NCBI RefSeq assembly: GCF_001512285.1
Contig: NZ_LNUV01000006.1
Location: forward strand, 759,159-823,158
DNA: 64,000 nucleotides
DNA from: Arthrobacter sp. EpRS71
GTDB lineage: Bacteria > Actinomycetota > Actinomycetes > Actinomycetales > Micrococcaceae
Direction of reading: 5' to 3'
Part shown: positions 7,441 to 16,322 of the stretch, piece by piece
Layout of the letters: every line of letters begins with the position of its first letter
How positions within the stretch are numbered: position 1 is the stretch's first letter
Program-made: the position numbers and the translations under genes
Notes under the pieces: generated by a model
Databases searched by the model: none
Told to the model about the DNA's origin: nothing
What the model saw: only the letters and a program-made list of their open reading frames with translations

Positions 7441-8907
7441 ATGAATCCCCTCGTTAACTCGTTGATGGTTCAGGCGGCCGACGCCCCCGCCATCAAGCCC
7501 GCAGTAGAGCTGGGAACACCGCTTCTGCTGACCATCGCTGCGGCCGGTATCGCCCTGTTGCTGGTGCTGATCATCCGCTTCAAAATCCAGGCTTTCGTTG
7601 CCCTGCTGGCCGTCAGCATCCTGGTGGGCGTCGCAGCCCAGATCCCGCTCAAGGACATCTTCACCGTGGTGACCACGGGCGTTGGCAGCACCATGGGCAA
7701 GGTGGCGTTGCTGATCGCGCTCGGAGCCATCCTTGGCCGCATGATCGAGGTATCCGGTGGAGTGCAGTCGCTGGCAACCCACTTCACGGAGAAGCTCGGA
7801 GCCAAGCGCGTTGCTGTCGCTTTGACGGCCGTGGGCTTCCTGGTGGCCATCCCCGTGTTCTTCGAGGTTGGCGTGATCGTGCTGGTCCCCATCGTCTACG
7901 CCTTCGCCAAGATCGCGAACGTTCACCCCATCAAGTTCGGCCTTCCCATGGCCGGCATCATGCTGTCCATCCACGTGGCGGTCCCGCCGCACCCGGGCAT
8001 CGTGGCCGGCGCCGGCGTCTTTGGCGCGGACATCGGACTCATCACCATGATCTCGCTGATCATCTGCATCCCTCTGGGCTTCCTGTCCTACTGGGTTGCC
8101 AGCATCATGAACCGCAAGGAGTACGAGCTCCTTCCCGGTGTGAAGCAGCAGGTGGAAGAGTTCGGTTCCGATTCCCTGGTCCACGTGGGCCACGATGGTC
8201 CCGGCGCCCGCGCAATCGCTCCTCCCCGTCCCGGCCTGATCATGTTCCTGATCGCCGCTCCGATCGCCCAGATTCTCCTCGGCACCGTCGGCACACTGAC
8301 TATCCCCAAGGACAACTACTGGTACGGCGTGGCCGCGTTCATCGGCAACCCGTTCTTCGCACTCCTGGTCGCTGTGGCCCTCTCCTTCTTCTTGCTGGCT
8401 GTACGCCGCAACTGGTCCCTCAAGGAAACCGGCGAAATCTTCGAAGGCGCGCTGCCTCCCATCGCGTCCATCCTCATGGTGGTTGCTGCAGGCGGCGTCT
8501 TCGGTGAAGTCCTCCGCACCTCGGGCATCGGCGCCGCACTGTCCCACACGCTGGACAGCCTTGGCCTTCCGGTGATTGTGCTCGGCTTCGTCATCTCCCT
8601 GGCACTGCGCGCCGCGCAGGGTTCGGCCACGGTGGCAATCGTGACCACCACCGGCCTGCTCACGTCCGCTGTGATGGAAGGCGGCTACTCGCCGGCCCAG
8701 ATCGCCGTGATCGTCATCGCCATCGGTTTCGGCTCGCTGGGCCTGTCCCACGTCACTGACGCAGGGTTCTGGACCGTGATCCGCTACTACGGCCTCACGG
8801 TTTCCGACGGCCTCAAGACCTGGACCGTTCTCACCACCATCCTGGGCCTGGCCGGCTTCGCCCTGACATACGTCGCCTGGATCCTGGTGGGAGGCCTGGC
8901 CCACTGA
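7441..8907 (+). CDS. GntP family gluconate/sugar-acid:H+ symporter
   Basis: A 488-residue integral membrane protein with about 12-14 hydrophobic segments. Family motifs include GKVALLIALGAILGRMIEVSGG, here split across residues about 85-106, and FFEVGVIVLVPI, HPGIVAGAG, LRAAQGSATVAIVTT and LSHVTDAGFW. The ATG at 7441 has AAGGAG 9 bases upstream; the ATG at 7420 precedes that site and is rejected. GntP permeases import gluconate, threonate-type and other hydroxy acids. Its TGATG junction with the aldolase gene shows translational coupling. It is the entry point of the sugar-acid module. Confidence 0.94.
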   Translation: MNPLVNSLMVQAADAPAIKPAVELGTPLLLTIAAAGIALLLVLIIRFKIQAFVALLAVSILVGVAAQIPLKDIFTVVTTGVGSTMGKVALLIALGAILGRMIEVSGGVQSLATHFTEKLGAKRVAVALTAVGFLVAIPVFFEVGVIVLVPIVYAFAKIANVHPIKFGLPMAGIMLSIHVAVPPHPGIVAGAGVFGADIGLITMISLIICIPLGFLSYWVASIMNRKEYELLPGVKQQVEEFGSDSLVHVGHDGPGARAIAPPRPGLIMFLIAAPIAQILLGTVGTLTIPKDNYWYGVAAFIGNPFFALLVAVALSFFLLAVRRNWSLKETGEIFEGALPPIASILMVVAAGGVFGEVLRTSGIGAALSHTLDSLGLPVIVLGFVISLALRAAQGSATVAIVTTTGLLTSAVMEGGYSPAQIAVIVIAIGFGSLGLSHVTDAGFWTVIRYYGLTVSDGLKTWTVLTTILGLAGFALTYVAWILVGGLAH

Positions 8908-9782
8908 TGCGCACCACACTCGATCAGCTGGTCACCTCAGCCCTGGCATCCGGCTCTGCCGTTCCGGCCTTCACCTGCTACGACTTCACCACCGCGCTGG
9001 CTGTAGTGTCGGCGGCGGAAGAAGCCCGGCTCGGCGTGATCCTGCTGGTGGCTCCGAAGACCGCCTCCACACCCAACGGCCTGCGCCTCATTGCAGCCCT
9101 GCGTGGCCTCGCTGACGACGCCAGCGTCCCGGTTTCGGTCCAATTGGACCACGCCTCGGATTTGCAGGTCATCCGTGATTCCGTGGCCGCTGGCGCGGAC
9201 GCCGTCCTGGCCGACGGTTCGTCCTTGCCCTACGAGGACAACATCGCCTTGGTCCGCGAAGTCCGTGCCGCGCTGAACGCGCACGGTGCTTCCGGCGTCG
9301 TGATTGAGGCAGAACTGGGCGGCCTTGCGGGCGATGAGGACAAAGCCTTCGGTACCGATGATTCAGCGCACGACGCCGGCGCATCCGTTGCGGGGCTCAC
9401 GGACCCTGCGCAGGTGGCCGACTTCGTGGAGCGAACAGGTGCGCAACTGCTGGCCGTGGCCGTGGGCAACGTGCACGGCAAGTACAAGGGCGAGCCAAAC
9501 ATCCGCTGGGACGTGCTTCAGGATGTTGCCGCGAAGACCGGCGTGCCGTTGGTGCTGCATGGTGCATCGGGCATTCCCGCGGACCAGCTCGCGAAAGCAC
9601 CATCCATGAACGTGGGCAAGGTGAACTTCAACACGGAGCTGCGCACCGGCATCCTCTCCACGCTGGAGGCCGAAACCGCAGCGCACCGCGCCGATGGCGA
9701 GAACCTCCAAGGCTTGCTGGCCCAGTGGAACGGCTCGGCTGCGAGCTTCGCAGGCGCCACGCTGGAGTTGCTCAGCGCCTGA
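8907..9782 (+). CDS. Class II (zinc) aldolase, fructose-bisphosphate/tagatose-bisphosphate family
   Basis: The protein has 291 residues. Class II FbaA/KbaY features are visible: VSVQLDHASD (catalytic Asp and zinc His), VIEAELGGLAG (zinc Glu region), AVAVGNVHGKYKG (zinc His), VLHGASGIP (zinc His) and KVNFNTELR (phosphate-binding). Its start overlaps the permease stop by one base (TGATG). In known OtnK pathways the last step is the OtnC decarboxylase of a different fold. Here a DHAP-type aldolase takes that place, suggesting a variant route ending in DHAP or glycolaldehyde-type products (inference). Confidence 0.9.
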   Translation: MRTTLDQLVTSALASGSAVPAFTCYDFTTALAVVSAAEEARLGVILLVAPKTASTPNGLRLIAALRGLADDASVPVSVQLDHASDLQVIRDSVAAGADAVLADGSSLPYEDNIALVREVRAALNAHGASGVVIEAELGGLAGDEDKAFGTDDSAHDAGASVAGLTDPAQVADFVERTGAQLLAVAVGNVHGKYKGEPNIRWDVLQDVAAKTGVPLVLHGASGIPADQLAKAPSMNVGKVNFNTELRTGILSTLEAETAAHRADGENLQGLLAQWNGSAASFAGATLELLSA

Positions 9783-9820
9783 CGAGCAGCTCAAGAACAT
9801 AGGGAGGCTAGGATCAAAAC

Positions 9821-10213
9821 ATGATCCTGGCCTCCCTGATTTTTGCGACGATTGCCGCCCTGCTCCACGTCTACATCTTCACCATGGAGTCCATTACCTG
9901 GACCAAGCCCAAGACGTGGAAAACGTTCAGCATCACTTCGCAGGCGGACGCGGAAACCACCAAGCCTCTCGCCTACAACCAGGGTTTCTATAACCTGTTC
10001 CTGGCCATTGGCGCCTTGATCGGCATCATCGCGGTAGCCATGGGAGCAACCCAAGTGGGGTGGACCCTCGTCTTCAGCAGCTGTGGCTCCATGCTCCTGG
10101 CCGCCCTGGTGCTTGCAGCCAGCGGCAAAAAGTACCTCCGCGCCGCAACGCTCCAAGGCACCACGCCGCTGCTCGCCGTTCTTCTGGGTGTGTTGGCACT
10201 GACCTTGGTCTGA
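9821..10213 (+). CDS. DUF1304 family membrane protein
   Basis: A 130-residue protein with four hydrophobic segments. The family motifs LLHVYIFTMESITWTKP and LAYNQGFYNLFLAIGA are present. Function is unknown in the family. The ribosome site AGGGAGG lies upstream of the ATG, and the gene follows the aldolase by 38 bp, so it may be read from the same transcript without being part of the pathway. Confidence 0.88.
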   Translation: MILASLIFATIAALLHVYIFTMESITWTKPKTWKTFSITSQADAETTKPLAYNQGFYNLFLAIGALIGIIAVAMGATQVGWTLVFSSCGSMLLAALVLAASGKKYLRAATLQGTTPLLAVLLGVLALTLV

Positions 10214-10242
10214 CACTCCGTGGGTGTCCGTAAATCCTTCCC

Positions 10243-10294
10243 CGGCCCGCAGTTCCGTCGCTGGCCAGCAACGGAATCGCGGGCCGGCGACGGA
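10243..10294. repeat. Extragenic palindrome family 2, copy A (bidirectional terminator)
   Basis: A GC-rich hairpin (outer arms CCGGCCCGC, inner TTCCGT, loop around CTGGCCAG) fills the gap between DUF1304 (+) and VOC (-). The same 52-bp segment recurs at 39706-39757 with 39 of 52 positions identical, by hand alignment without gaps. In both places it lies between a plus gene and a minus-strand VOC gene. Confidence 0.7.
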
Positions 10295-10304
10295 ACAGGT
10301 TGGC

Positions 10305-10724
10305 TTAGTGCTCAGGCGGACCATCCTGTGCCGCAGCGGGATCCATCCAAAGGACCTCCCAGTGGTGGCCATCCAGATCACTGAACGCGCGGCTGTACAT
10401 GAATCCCATGTCCTGGGCCTCGTAGGTTTCGGATCCGCCGGCTTCCAATGCCTTGGCGGCCAACGCGTCCACGTCTTCGCGGCTGTCGGCAGAAAGGGCC
10501 AGAATTGCCGCCGTCGAGTTCTTGGTGTCAGCGATGGGCTGCTTGGTGAACTGACTGAATTTGTCGTGGGTCAGGAGCATCGTGTAGATGGTGTCGCTGA
10601 AGACGACGCAAGCGGCAGTCTCATCGGTGAAATTCGGGTTGATGGTGTAGCCAAGGGCGGTGTAGAAGGCTTTGGATGCTTCGAGGTCGGCGACGGGCAG
10701 GTTCACGAAAATCGACGTAGTCAT
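10305..10724 (-). CDS. VOC (glyoxalase-like) family protein
   Basis: The protein has 139 residues. The start is the ATG at 10724 (MTTSIFVNLPVADLEAS), overlapping the stop of the Lrp gene as ATGA, so translation is coupled. Two beta-alpha-beta-beta-beta modules are visible: VNLPVADLEASKAFYTALG and the C-terminal FSDLDGHHWEVLWMD. It resembles the PhnB/lactoylglutathione-lyase-like VOC proteins of unknown activity. A longer frame upstream lacks family similarity. Confidence 0.85.
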   Translation of the reverse strand: MTTSIFVNLPVADLEASKAFYTALGYTINPNFTDETAACVVFSDTIYTMLLTHDKFSQFTKQPIADTKNSTAAILALSADSREDVDALAAKALEAGGSETYEAQDMGFMYSRAFSDLDGHHWEVLWMDPAAAQDGPPEH

Positions 10725-11776
10725 GCATCTGATCCTGCCGGTGTTTCCACGAGCCGTCCAGACCCTTCCCTCCACAACGGCAGGGGCACTACTGACACGC
10801 TGCGTCCTGACTCGTCAAGGAGATGGCCCAGCCGCTTGTAGGTCCTCACCACTGCCTGCCGTGAAATCACCGTACTGCCGGGTGCCCGCTCGGCCAGCTC
10901 CCGCTCAAACGCTTGCGCTTCCAAGTAATCCCGTACCCACAATGTGACCACCAGGTTCTGTGTACCCAGTACTTGGGCGCTGAGGCGACAGTTGGGTTGC
11001 GCGGCAAAGTAGCTGCCTATGTCATCAACGGAGTGCGCCGGGATGTTGAGCATGAGGGTGACCTCCCGCAGGCCCCTGTTTGCTGCCGTTGAGGCGTCGC
11101 ACCTCAGCGTGATGTAGCCGGAAGCGAGGAAGCGCTCCACCCGCCGTCGGGCGGTCTGGGGTGAGACGTTGCAGGCGGCGCCGAGTTCCGCCCAACTGGC
11201 CCGGCCATCCTTGGCGAGCTCCTCCAGCAGCGAGGCATCCAATCGATCCGGTGCATAGCCGGCGGGGGCTTCCTTTGATGGCGTTGAGACCTGCCGCGCA
11301 CGTCCGGGTTCCAGTGTGCCGCTGCGCCATTCCGAGGCCTGGCGGTACAGCTTGGTAACGAAAACCACCTCGCGGTGCGTGACGCCGGGAAGCTTCGGAA
11401 AAGAATCAGTGATGATGTCCATGAGTTCCTCATGGCTGGAGGCAAAGCAATCCATGAAGACGTCATGGGAGCCGGTCACCAAGGACACTGTGCCGAAGGC
11501 AGGCTCCGCACAAAGCCGGCGAATGAGCTCCTCACTTTCGCCCGGGAGCGAGGAAAGTTGGATGAAGGCAGACCAACCCGCGCTGAGGTACCGCTGACCG
11601 GGAGATGGCGTGATCCATGCCAGCTTCCCCTCGGCCAAAGCCTGCCATCGTCGCGCCACGGTGGGCCCTGAGAGTCCAAGAGCATCCGCAATCCGACTCC
11701 ATTCCGCCCGCGGGTTGATCTGGAGTGCGTTGACGATTTCGAGGTCAAGCTCAGAGATTATGGCTGATTCGTTCAA
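10721..11776 (-). CDS. Lrp/AsnC family regulator with two tandem HTH-ligand units
   Basis: The protein has 351 residues and is a fused double Lrp. HTH 1 is LDLEIVNALQINPRAEWSRI with the RAM-like domain to residue about 140. HTH 2 is LDASLLEELAKDGRASWAEL with a second ligand domain to about 310. The start is a TTG at 11776 behind a CAGGA site; no ATG is available nearby. It is divergent from the MFS/M20 operon, the usual layout for a local amino-acid-responsive regulator. Inverted GTTCAA/TTGAAC half-sites (11771-11776 and 11799-11804) lie at its start and may be its own operator. Confidence 0.88.
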   Translation of the reverse strand: MNESAIISELDLEIVNALQINPRAEWSRIADALGLSGPTVARRWQALAEGKLAWITPSPGQRYLSAGWSAFIQLSSLPGESEELIRRLCAEPAFGTVSLVTGSHDVFMDCFASSHEELMDIITDSFPKLPGVTHREVVFVTKLYRQASEWRSGTLEPGRARQVSTPSKEAPAGYAPDRLDASLLEELAKDGRASWAELGAACNVSPQTARRRVERFLASGYITLRCDASTAANRGLREVTLMLNIPAHSVDDIGSYFAAQPNCRLSAQVLGTQNLVVTLWVRDYLEAQAFERELAERAPGSTVISRQAVVRTYKRLGHLLDESGRSVSVVPLPLWREGSGRLVETPAGSDA

Positions 11777-11896
11777 TTTTTCCTGCTTTTAGTGGGTTTT
11801 GAACAATTCCACGGCCAGTGTAGACGACGGTCGTAGCGTTGTGACTCGCATCACGAGAATGTCGTCAACCAAGGCTCAAGACCCCCAAGGAAGCAC

Positions 11897-13315
11897 ATGG
11901 CAAGCACCGCAGCCCCTCCCACCACGTCAGCCATGACCCGCCGGAGCATTGCAGGAATGATCCTGGCAATGGCTCTCATCGAATCGCTCAGCGGAGTGAC
12001 ACAGGGATACCTGAGTCCCATCCTGCCCGCGCTGGGACCGGTCTTCGAGATTGACGATCCCACCATCAACGGCATTTTCCTCATCTCCAACGTCAGTTTC
12101 GCCGTTCTCACGCCCATCATTTCCAGGCTTGGGGACAGCTACGGCTACCGCCTGGTGTTGCGCTGGTCCACGGCCGTGGTGACTGTTGGCGTGCTGCAAA
12201 TGGCGCTGTGGCCGTCGTTGTGGACGGTGACGCTGGGCGTCGTCATGCTGACCTGCGTGGTGGGGTTCATCCCGCTGATGATGGGAATCCTGCGCGTCAC
12301 TAGCCCTGCACACACACGCACTGGCGTCAGCGTCATGATCGGCATGCTCATGATCATGGTGGGTGCCGGCGGACTGCTGGCCGGAATCGTTGGGGTCACC
12401 GATCCGACGCTCGGCTTCTGGGTGGCGGTTCCCTTCGCCGTGGCCGCCTTTGTTTGTTCCTTCTTACTGCCCGACGCCGGGGTCCCGACCCGTGAGGGCA
12501 TGGCCCTTGCGCCGTTGCTGGCTTGCTCTTTGGGATTGATTGGTTTTGTGGTGGCGCTCTCCATGGCGCCGGAATGGGGCTGGCTGGATGCCCGCACACT
12601 CACCGCCGGCGTGCTGGGCTTAGCCCTTTTGGCTTATTGGGCCAAACGTGACTTTAGTGCCATCCAGGGCCGCCGGTTCATGGATCTGCGAATGCTGGCC
12701 AATCCCCGGATCCGCGCTATTTCGCTGGCCACGTTCTTCTTCGGCTTTGCTTCCATCAGCTACTTCGGAACCAACGGCATTTTCCTGCACTCCAACCCGG
12801 ACAAGACCGGCTACGGCTTCGGCCTCAGCCCGCTCATGATCGCTGTGGTCCTTGCCTCGGCTTCAGTCCTGTCGCTGGCTTCCTCACTCCTGACGGCGAG
12901 GGCGCTCCGCCAGTTCGGTGAACGCGCCACCCTGGTCTTCGCGGGCGTCCTGTTGGCGTGCGGCTTTGTAGTGATGTTGCTGGGCCACAGCTCCTTTGCC
13001 GGGTATTGCGTTGGCTTCGCGATGTTCAACCTCAGCTTGGGAATGTACCAAGCAGGCACTCGAGCGCTGTCCGTGGAAGGTGTTCCTGTGGAGGAAACGT
13101 CCACAGCGGCCGGGTTGAACGAACTGGCGTTGTCCGTGGGCATCGCGGTGGGCGCCGCTGTGGTGAAGCTGATCTCTTCCGCGTCCGTTGATTCCGGACA
13201 CATCAGCGAAGCCGGATTGTTCACCATCTGGGGAGCGCTGGCCGTCGCTGCGCTGATAGCCGCCGCTGCAAGTGCGCGTTACCCGAAGCGTCAGGCCGCC
13301 GAGGTGACGGCATGA
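11897..13315 (+). CDS. MFS transporter
   Basis: A 472-residue protein with about 14 hydrophobic segments. The MFS loop 2-3 motif appears as ISRLGDSYGYRLVL. An AAGGA site precedes the ATG. Its last codon overlaps the first codon of the M20 gene (ATGA). Divergent from a double-domain Lrp regulator, it probably imports or exports an amino-acid derivative that the M20 enzyme hydrolyses (inference). The 14-segment layout is closer to drug:H+ antiporter group 2 than to sugar porters. Confidence 0.88.
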   Translation: MASTAAPPTTSAMTRRSIAGMILAMALIESLSGVTQGYLSPILPALGPVFEIDDPTINGIFLISNVSFAVLTPIISRLGDSYGYRLVLRWSTAVVTVGVLQMALWPSLWTVTLGVVMLTCVVGFIPLMMGILRVTSPAHTRTGVSVMIGMLMIMVGAGGLLAGIVGVTDPTLGFWVAVPFAVAAFVCSFLLPDAGVPTREGMALAPLLACSLGLIGFVVALSMAPEWGWLDARTLTAGVLGLALLAYWAKRDFSAIQGRRFMDLRMLANPRIRAISLATFFFGFASISYFGTNGIFLHSNPDKTGYGFGLSPLMIAVVLASASVLSLASSLLTARALRQFGERATLVFAGVLLACGFVVMLLGHSSFAGYCVGFAMFNLSLGMYQAGTRALSVEGVPVEETSTAAGLNELALSVGIAVGAAVVKLISSASVDSGHISEAGLFTIWGALAVAALIAAAASARYPKRQAAEVTA

Positions 13316-14520
13316 TGGCTGAACTCAACAGCGCGAGCCGTGGCGCCGCCGTCGTACTGCCCTCCCTAGAGGAAGTTCATGCCGCGCTGGAGGGCCACGT
13401 GGAGCGTTGGACGCCCGAAATCCTCGATCTGAGCCACGCAATCCATGCCGATCCGGAACTCGGTGGCCAGGAGTTCAGGGCCGTCAAACGCGTTCGGAGT
13501 GTGCTGCGAAAGGCGGGCTTCACGTTCGACGAAGCGCAGCCTGAAGAGCCCACGGCATTCAGTGCACGCTTCGGATCCGGCGAGCTCGTGGTGGCACTGT
13601 GCGTGGAGTACGACGCCCTGCCCGCAATCGGCCATGCCTGTGGACACAACGTCAACGCAGCAAGCGCGGTGGGGGCAGCATTGGCACTGGCGGCGGTGGC
13701 CCATGAGCTGGACATCACCGTCAAAGTTCTCGGCACGCCGGCGGAAGAGACCACCGGCGGCAAAGTGGACCTGATTGATGCGGGCTTCTTCGACGACGTC
13801 TCGCTGGCCATGATGGTCCACGCCGGCGCAGCGGATGTGGTGGGTGGATCGTCCCTGGCCATGTCCATGTGGGATGTGCTGTTCGAAGGGCGTCCGGCCC
13901 ACGCGGCGGCTGCGCCATCTGAGGGAGTCAACGCGCTGGATGCGTTGGTGGTGGCGCAGTTGGCGATTGCCCTGGCCCGGCAGCAACTGCCGGCAGGCTC
14001 CGTCGTGTCGCTGATCGTCACCGAAGGCGGCAGTGCGGTCAACGTGATTCCTGAGCGCAGCCGGGCAAGTGTGGAAATGCGGGCACCGGGCATTGATCAA
14101 CTGCGCGTCATCCAGGGCAAAGTCCGGCGCTGCTTGGAGGCCGGTGCCCACGCGAGCGGTTGCACGCTCCACGTGACGCCCTCAGGCAATGATTATGCCG
14201 AACTACGCCAGGATCGGTATCTGTCCACGGCTTACCAGGAAGCAATGAAAGCCAGGGGGAGGGACGTTGCCTTCAACGCAGATCCTGTGGCCTCGACGGA
14301 CATGGGAAACGTGTCGCAACTGGTGCCGAGCATCCACCCGATGGTGGGTTACGACGTCCGCGGCGCCGCACACCACACGGCGGAGTTCGCGGCCTTCGGC
14401 GCATCGGCAGGAGCTGACAAAGCAGTGGTGGACGGATCCTTTGGACTGGCAGCAGCGGCATGCGCTGCTGCTGTGGACCCGGCACAGCGGGAACGCTTGC
14501 TACAAAGGCCACGCACCTAG
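13312..14520 (+). CDS. M20 family metallo-amidohydrolase
   Basis: The protein has 402 residues and belongs to the M20D amidohydrolase/AbgB-like group. Metal ligands are visible in GHACGHNVNAAS, LGTPAEETTGG and MMVHAG; the dimerisation domain runs from about residue 185 to 300 (VLFEGRPAHAAAAPSEGVNALDA). The C-terminal metal His is in AHHTAEF. Such enzymes cleave N-acyl amino acids or aminobenzoyl-glutamate-type amides. Coupled to the MFS gene and controlled, probably, by the divergent Lrp regulator. Confidence 0.9.
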   Translation: MMAELNSASRGAAVVLPSLEEVHAALEGHVERWTPEILDLSHAIHADPELGGQEFRAVKRVRSVLRKAGFTFDEAQPEEPTAFSARFGSGELVVALCVEYDALPAIGHACGHNVNAASAVGAALALAAVAHELDITVKVLGTPAEETTGGKVDLIDAGFFDDVSLAMMVHAGAADVVGGSSLAMSMWDVLFEGRPAHAAAAPSEGVNALDALVVAQLAIALARQQLPAGSVVSLIVTEGGSAVNVIPERSRASVEMRAPGIDQLRVIQGKVRRCLEAGAHASGCTLHVTPSGNDYAELRQDRYLSTAYQEAMKARGRDVAFNADPVASTDMGNVSQLVPSIHPMVGYDVRGAAHHTAEFAAFGASAGADKAVVDGSFGLAAAACAAAVDPAQRERLLQRPRT

Positions 14521-14565
14521 AACCGCACGGCCCGCCTGCTGGCCCGGCCCCTCGCCCGGGCGGAC

Positions 14566-14601
14566 AATGAAGGCAGCACGCACGTGCGTGCTGACTTCAT
14601 T
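14566..14601. promoter_or_regulatory. 36-bp near-perfect palindrome just before the acyltransferase ribosome site
   Basis: The outer arms AATGAAG/CTTCATT and inner arms AGCACGCAC/GTGCGTGCT are joined with a single G-A mismatch and no loop. It ends 8 bases before the acyltransferase ATG, next to the GGAGAG ribosome site. It could be a repressor operator, or in RNA a stem that limits ribosome access. There is no U-run to make it a typical terminator. Confidence 0.6.
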
Positions 14602-14609
14602 GGAGAGCC

Positions 14610-15965
14610 ATGGAGATGGACGCGAATCCTTCCGCCAGCCTGGCGACGGCGGTGCAACGGGACCCGGTGATCGACCTTGTCCGTTTCACCTGCCTGCTCC
14701 TGGTGGTGGCGGCGCACTGCATGATGGTCAGCCCGGTCCTGCATAAGGACGGGACGGTCACTACAGTGAACGTGCTGATGGAGCAGGGTTGGTTTACCCC
14801 TGTGGCCTGGGGCCTCATGATCGTGCCGTTGTTCTTCGTCCTGGGCGGTGTGACAGGTCTGCAGTCATGGCGTCGCCTCAAAGCGCTTGACGGTACTGGA
14901 TTCGACTTCGCCCAGGTGCGGCTCCTGCGCCTGGTGCGTCCGGCCATGGCTTTGCTGGCGGTCATGTGGGGAGGGCTGTGGGTTGCGCTTCTGCTGGGCG
15001 TCCACCCGCAGGTCATCCAGATGATGACCGCGGGAGCTGCGATGCCGCTCTGGTTCCTGGCCGCCTACCTCACAGCCCAACTCAGCATTCCCCTCATGGC
15101 CCGTTTTCACGAGCGTGCGCCATTTCTAACGTTCGCCGCCCTGGTGGCCCTGATGGTGACGGTCGATTCCTTGCGCGGAGCCCTCCCCGTCCTGGCGTTC
15201 GCGAACATGATTTTTGTGTGGTGCGCCGTCCAGCAACTGGGATTTTTCATGGCTGACGGCTTCTTCGAACGCAGGACCCGCACCTGGCTGGTGGGGGCCA
15301 TCGTGTCCAGCAACCTACTCCTGGGCTTGGTGACCGGCGTGGCCGTGTACCCGGGGAACATGGTGGTGAACCTGAACCCGCCCAATCTCTGCCTGTTGCT
15401 TCTGGGCATCTCCCAGGCCGCGACGCTCCAGTTGCTGCGAAACGGCATTCGGGGAATTGCTGGTTTCCGTTGGGTCCAGGCAGTCATTGCTGTTGCGGGA
15501 CGGCGTTCCATGACCGTCTACTTGTGGCACCTTCCGCTTCTGGTGGGCATGTCCGGTTTGCTGTTGCTCAGCGATGTCCCCCAGCCGCCGGCCGGGACTG
15601 CGGAGTGGTGGTGGGCGCGGATCCCCGTCTTCTTCGCGGTGGTAGCCCTGCTGGTCCCCGTGGTGTGGCTTTTTGGGCGCTTGGAGAACCGTCCGACGGC
15701 GGCCAGCCACGCCCGGGGTCCCTCGCGTGCCGCTGTGGTGACCGCCGTCGTCGTGGTTTTGGTCCCGGTGGCTGATGCTGCTTTCAACGGTTTGACGCTG
15801 GCGCTGTTGGGCGGGGGAGCGGCATGCTTCGCGCTCGCAGTCCTTCTGTTGGGCAGGGTGCCGACGCCGGTGCTGCCGCCGCAGCCGGGGTACGGCGCGG
15901 AAGTACGCGCGGGGCGGTGGTGGGCGTTGCCAGCGCCGGATTTACGTGCCAATCTCGAAGCATGA
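14610..15965 (+). CDS. Acyltransferase family 3 membrane protein (OafA-like)
   Basis: A 451-residue protein with about 10-11 membrane segments. The N-terminal motif DLVRFTCLLLVVAAH holds the family's catalytic His region, followed by RLLRLVRPAM and MTVYLWHLPLL. These enzymes O-acylate surface glycans or lipids. The start ATG is at 14610, with GGAGAG upstream; an ATG at 14616 is also possible. Its stop overlaps the GNAT start (ATGA). Confidence 0.87.
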   Translation: MEMDANPSASLATAVQRDPVIDLVRFTCLLLVVAAHCMMVSPVLHKDGTVTTVNVLMEQGWFTPVAWGLMIVPLFFVLGGVTGLQSWRRLKALDGTGFDFAQVRLLRLVRPAMALLAVMWGGLWVALLLGVHPQVIQMMTAGAAMPLWFLAAYLTAQLSIPLMARFHERAPFLTFAALVALMVTVDSLRGALPVLAFANMIFVWCAVQQLGFFMADGFFERRTRTWLVGAIVSSNLLLGLVTGVAVYPGNMVVNLNPPNLCLLLLGISQAATLQLLRNGIRGIAGFRWVQAVIAVAGRRSMTVYLWHLPLLVGMSGLLLLSDVPQPPAGTAEWWWARIPVFFAVVALLVPVVWLFGRLENRPTAASHARGPSRAAVVTAVVVVLVPVADAAFNGLTLALLGGGAACFALAVLLLGRVPTPVLPPQPGYGAEVRAGRWWALPAPDLRANLEA

Positions 15966-16318
15966 CCGAGTACACGGATTCACTGGCAGAGTCGTTCCGC
16001 CCTGGCGTCACCACGGTGCGCAATGACAAATTTCACCGCTACGAACTGCATGTGGACGGAGAGTTGGCCGTGATTTCGCAGTTCATGGACAGGCCCGGTC
16101 ATATTGATTTCATTCACACTGAAACGAAGCCCGGGTTCAACGGCCAGGGCCTGGCAAAAGTCCTGGCGCATTTTGCGTTGGATGATGTGGTGGCGTCCGG
16201 AAAACGGATCATCCCTCATTGCCCTTACATCGCCGCGTACTTGAAGAAGCACGAGGGCTACGAACAGGACGTGGATTGGCCGGTTGAAAAGCCGGTGGGC
16301 CAACCGAACAACGAGTAG
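15962..16318 (+). CDS. Small GNAT-fold N-acetyltransferase (YidJ/Gcn5 C-G type)
   Basis: The protein has 118 residues, starting at the ATG overlapping the acyltransferase stop. It has the compact family pattern: FIHTETKPGFNGQGLAKVL (acetyl-CoA binding), then PHCPYIAAYLKKHEGYEQ. This small family is widespread and mostly uncharacterised. The open frame upstream of 15962 is an out-of-frame reading of the acyltransferase gene. Confidence 0.88.
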   Translation: MTEYTDSLAESFRPGVTTVRNDKFHRYELHVDGELAVISQFMDRPGHIDFIHTETKPGFNGQGLAKVLAHFALDDVVASGKRIIPHCPYIAAYLKKHEGYEQDVDWPVEKPVGQPNNE

Positions 16319-16322
16319 GGCG

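Noticed and set aside
7423..8919. A 498-codon open frame antisense to the GntP gene
   Set aside because: His/Asp/Gly-rich composition typical of reading a membrane-protein gene backwards; no motifs.
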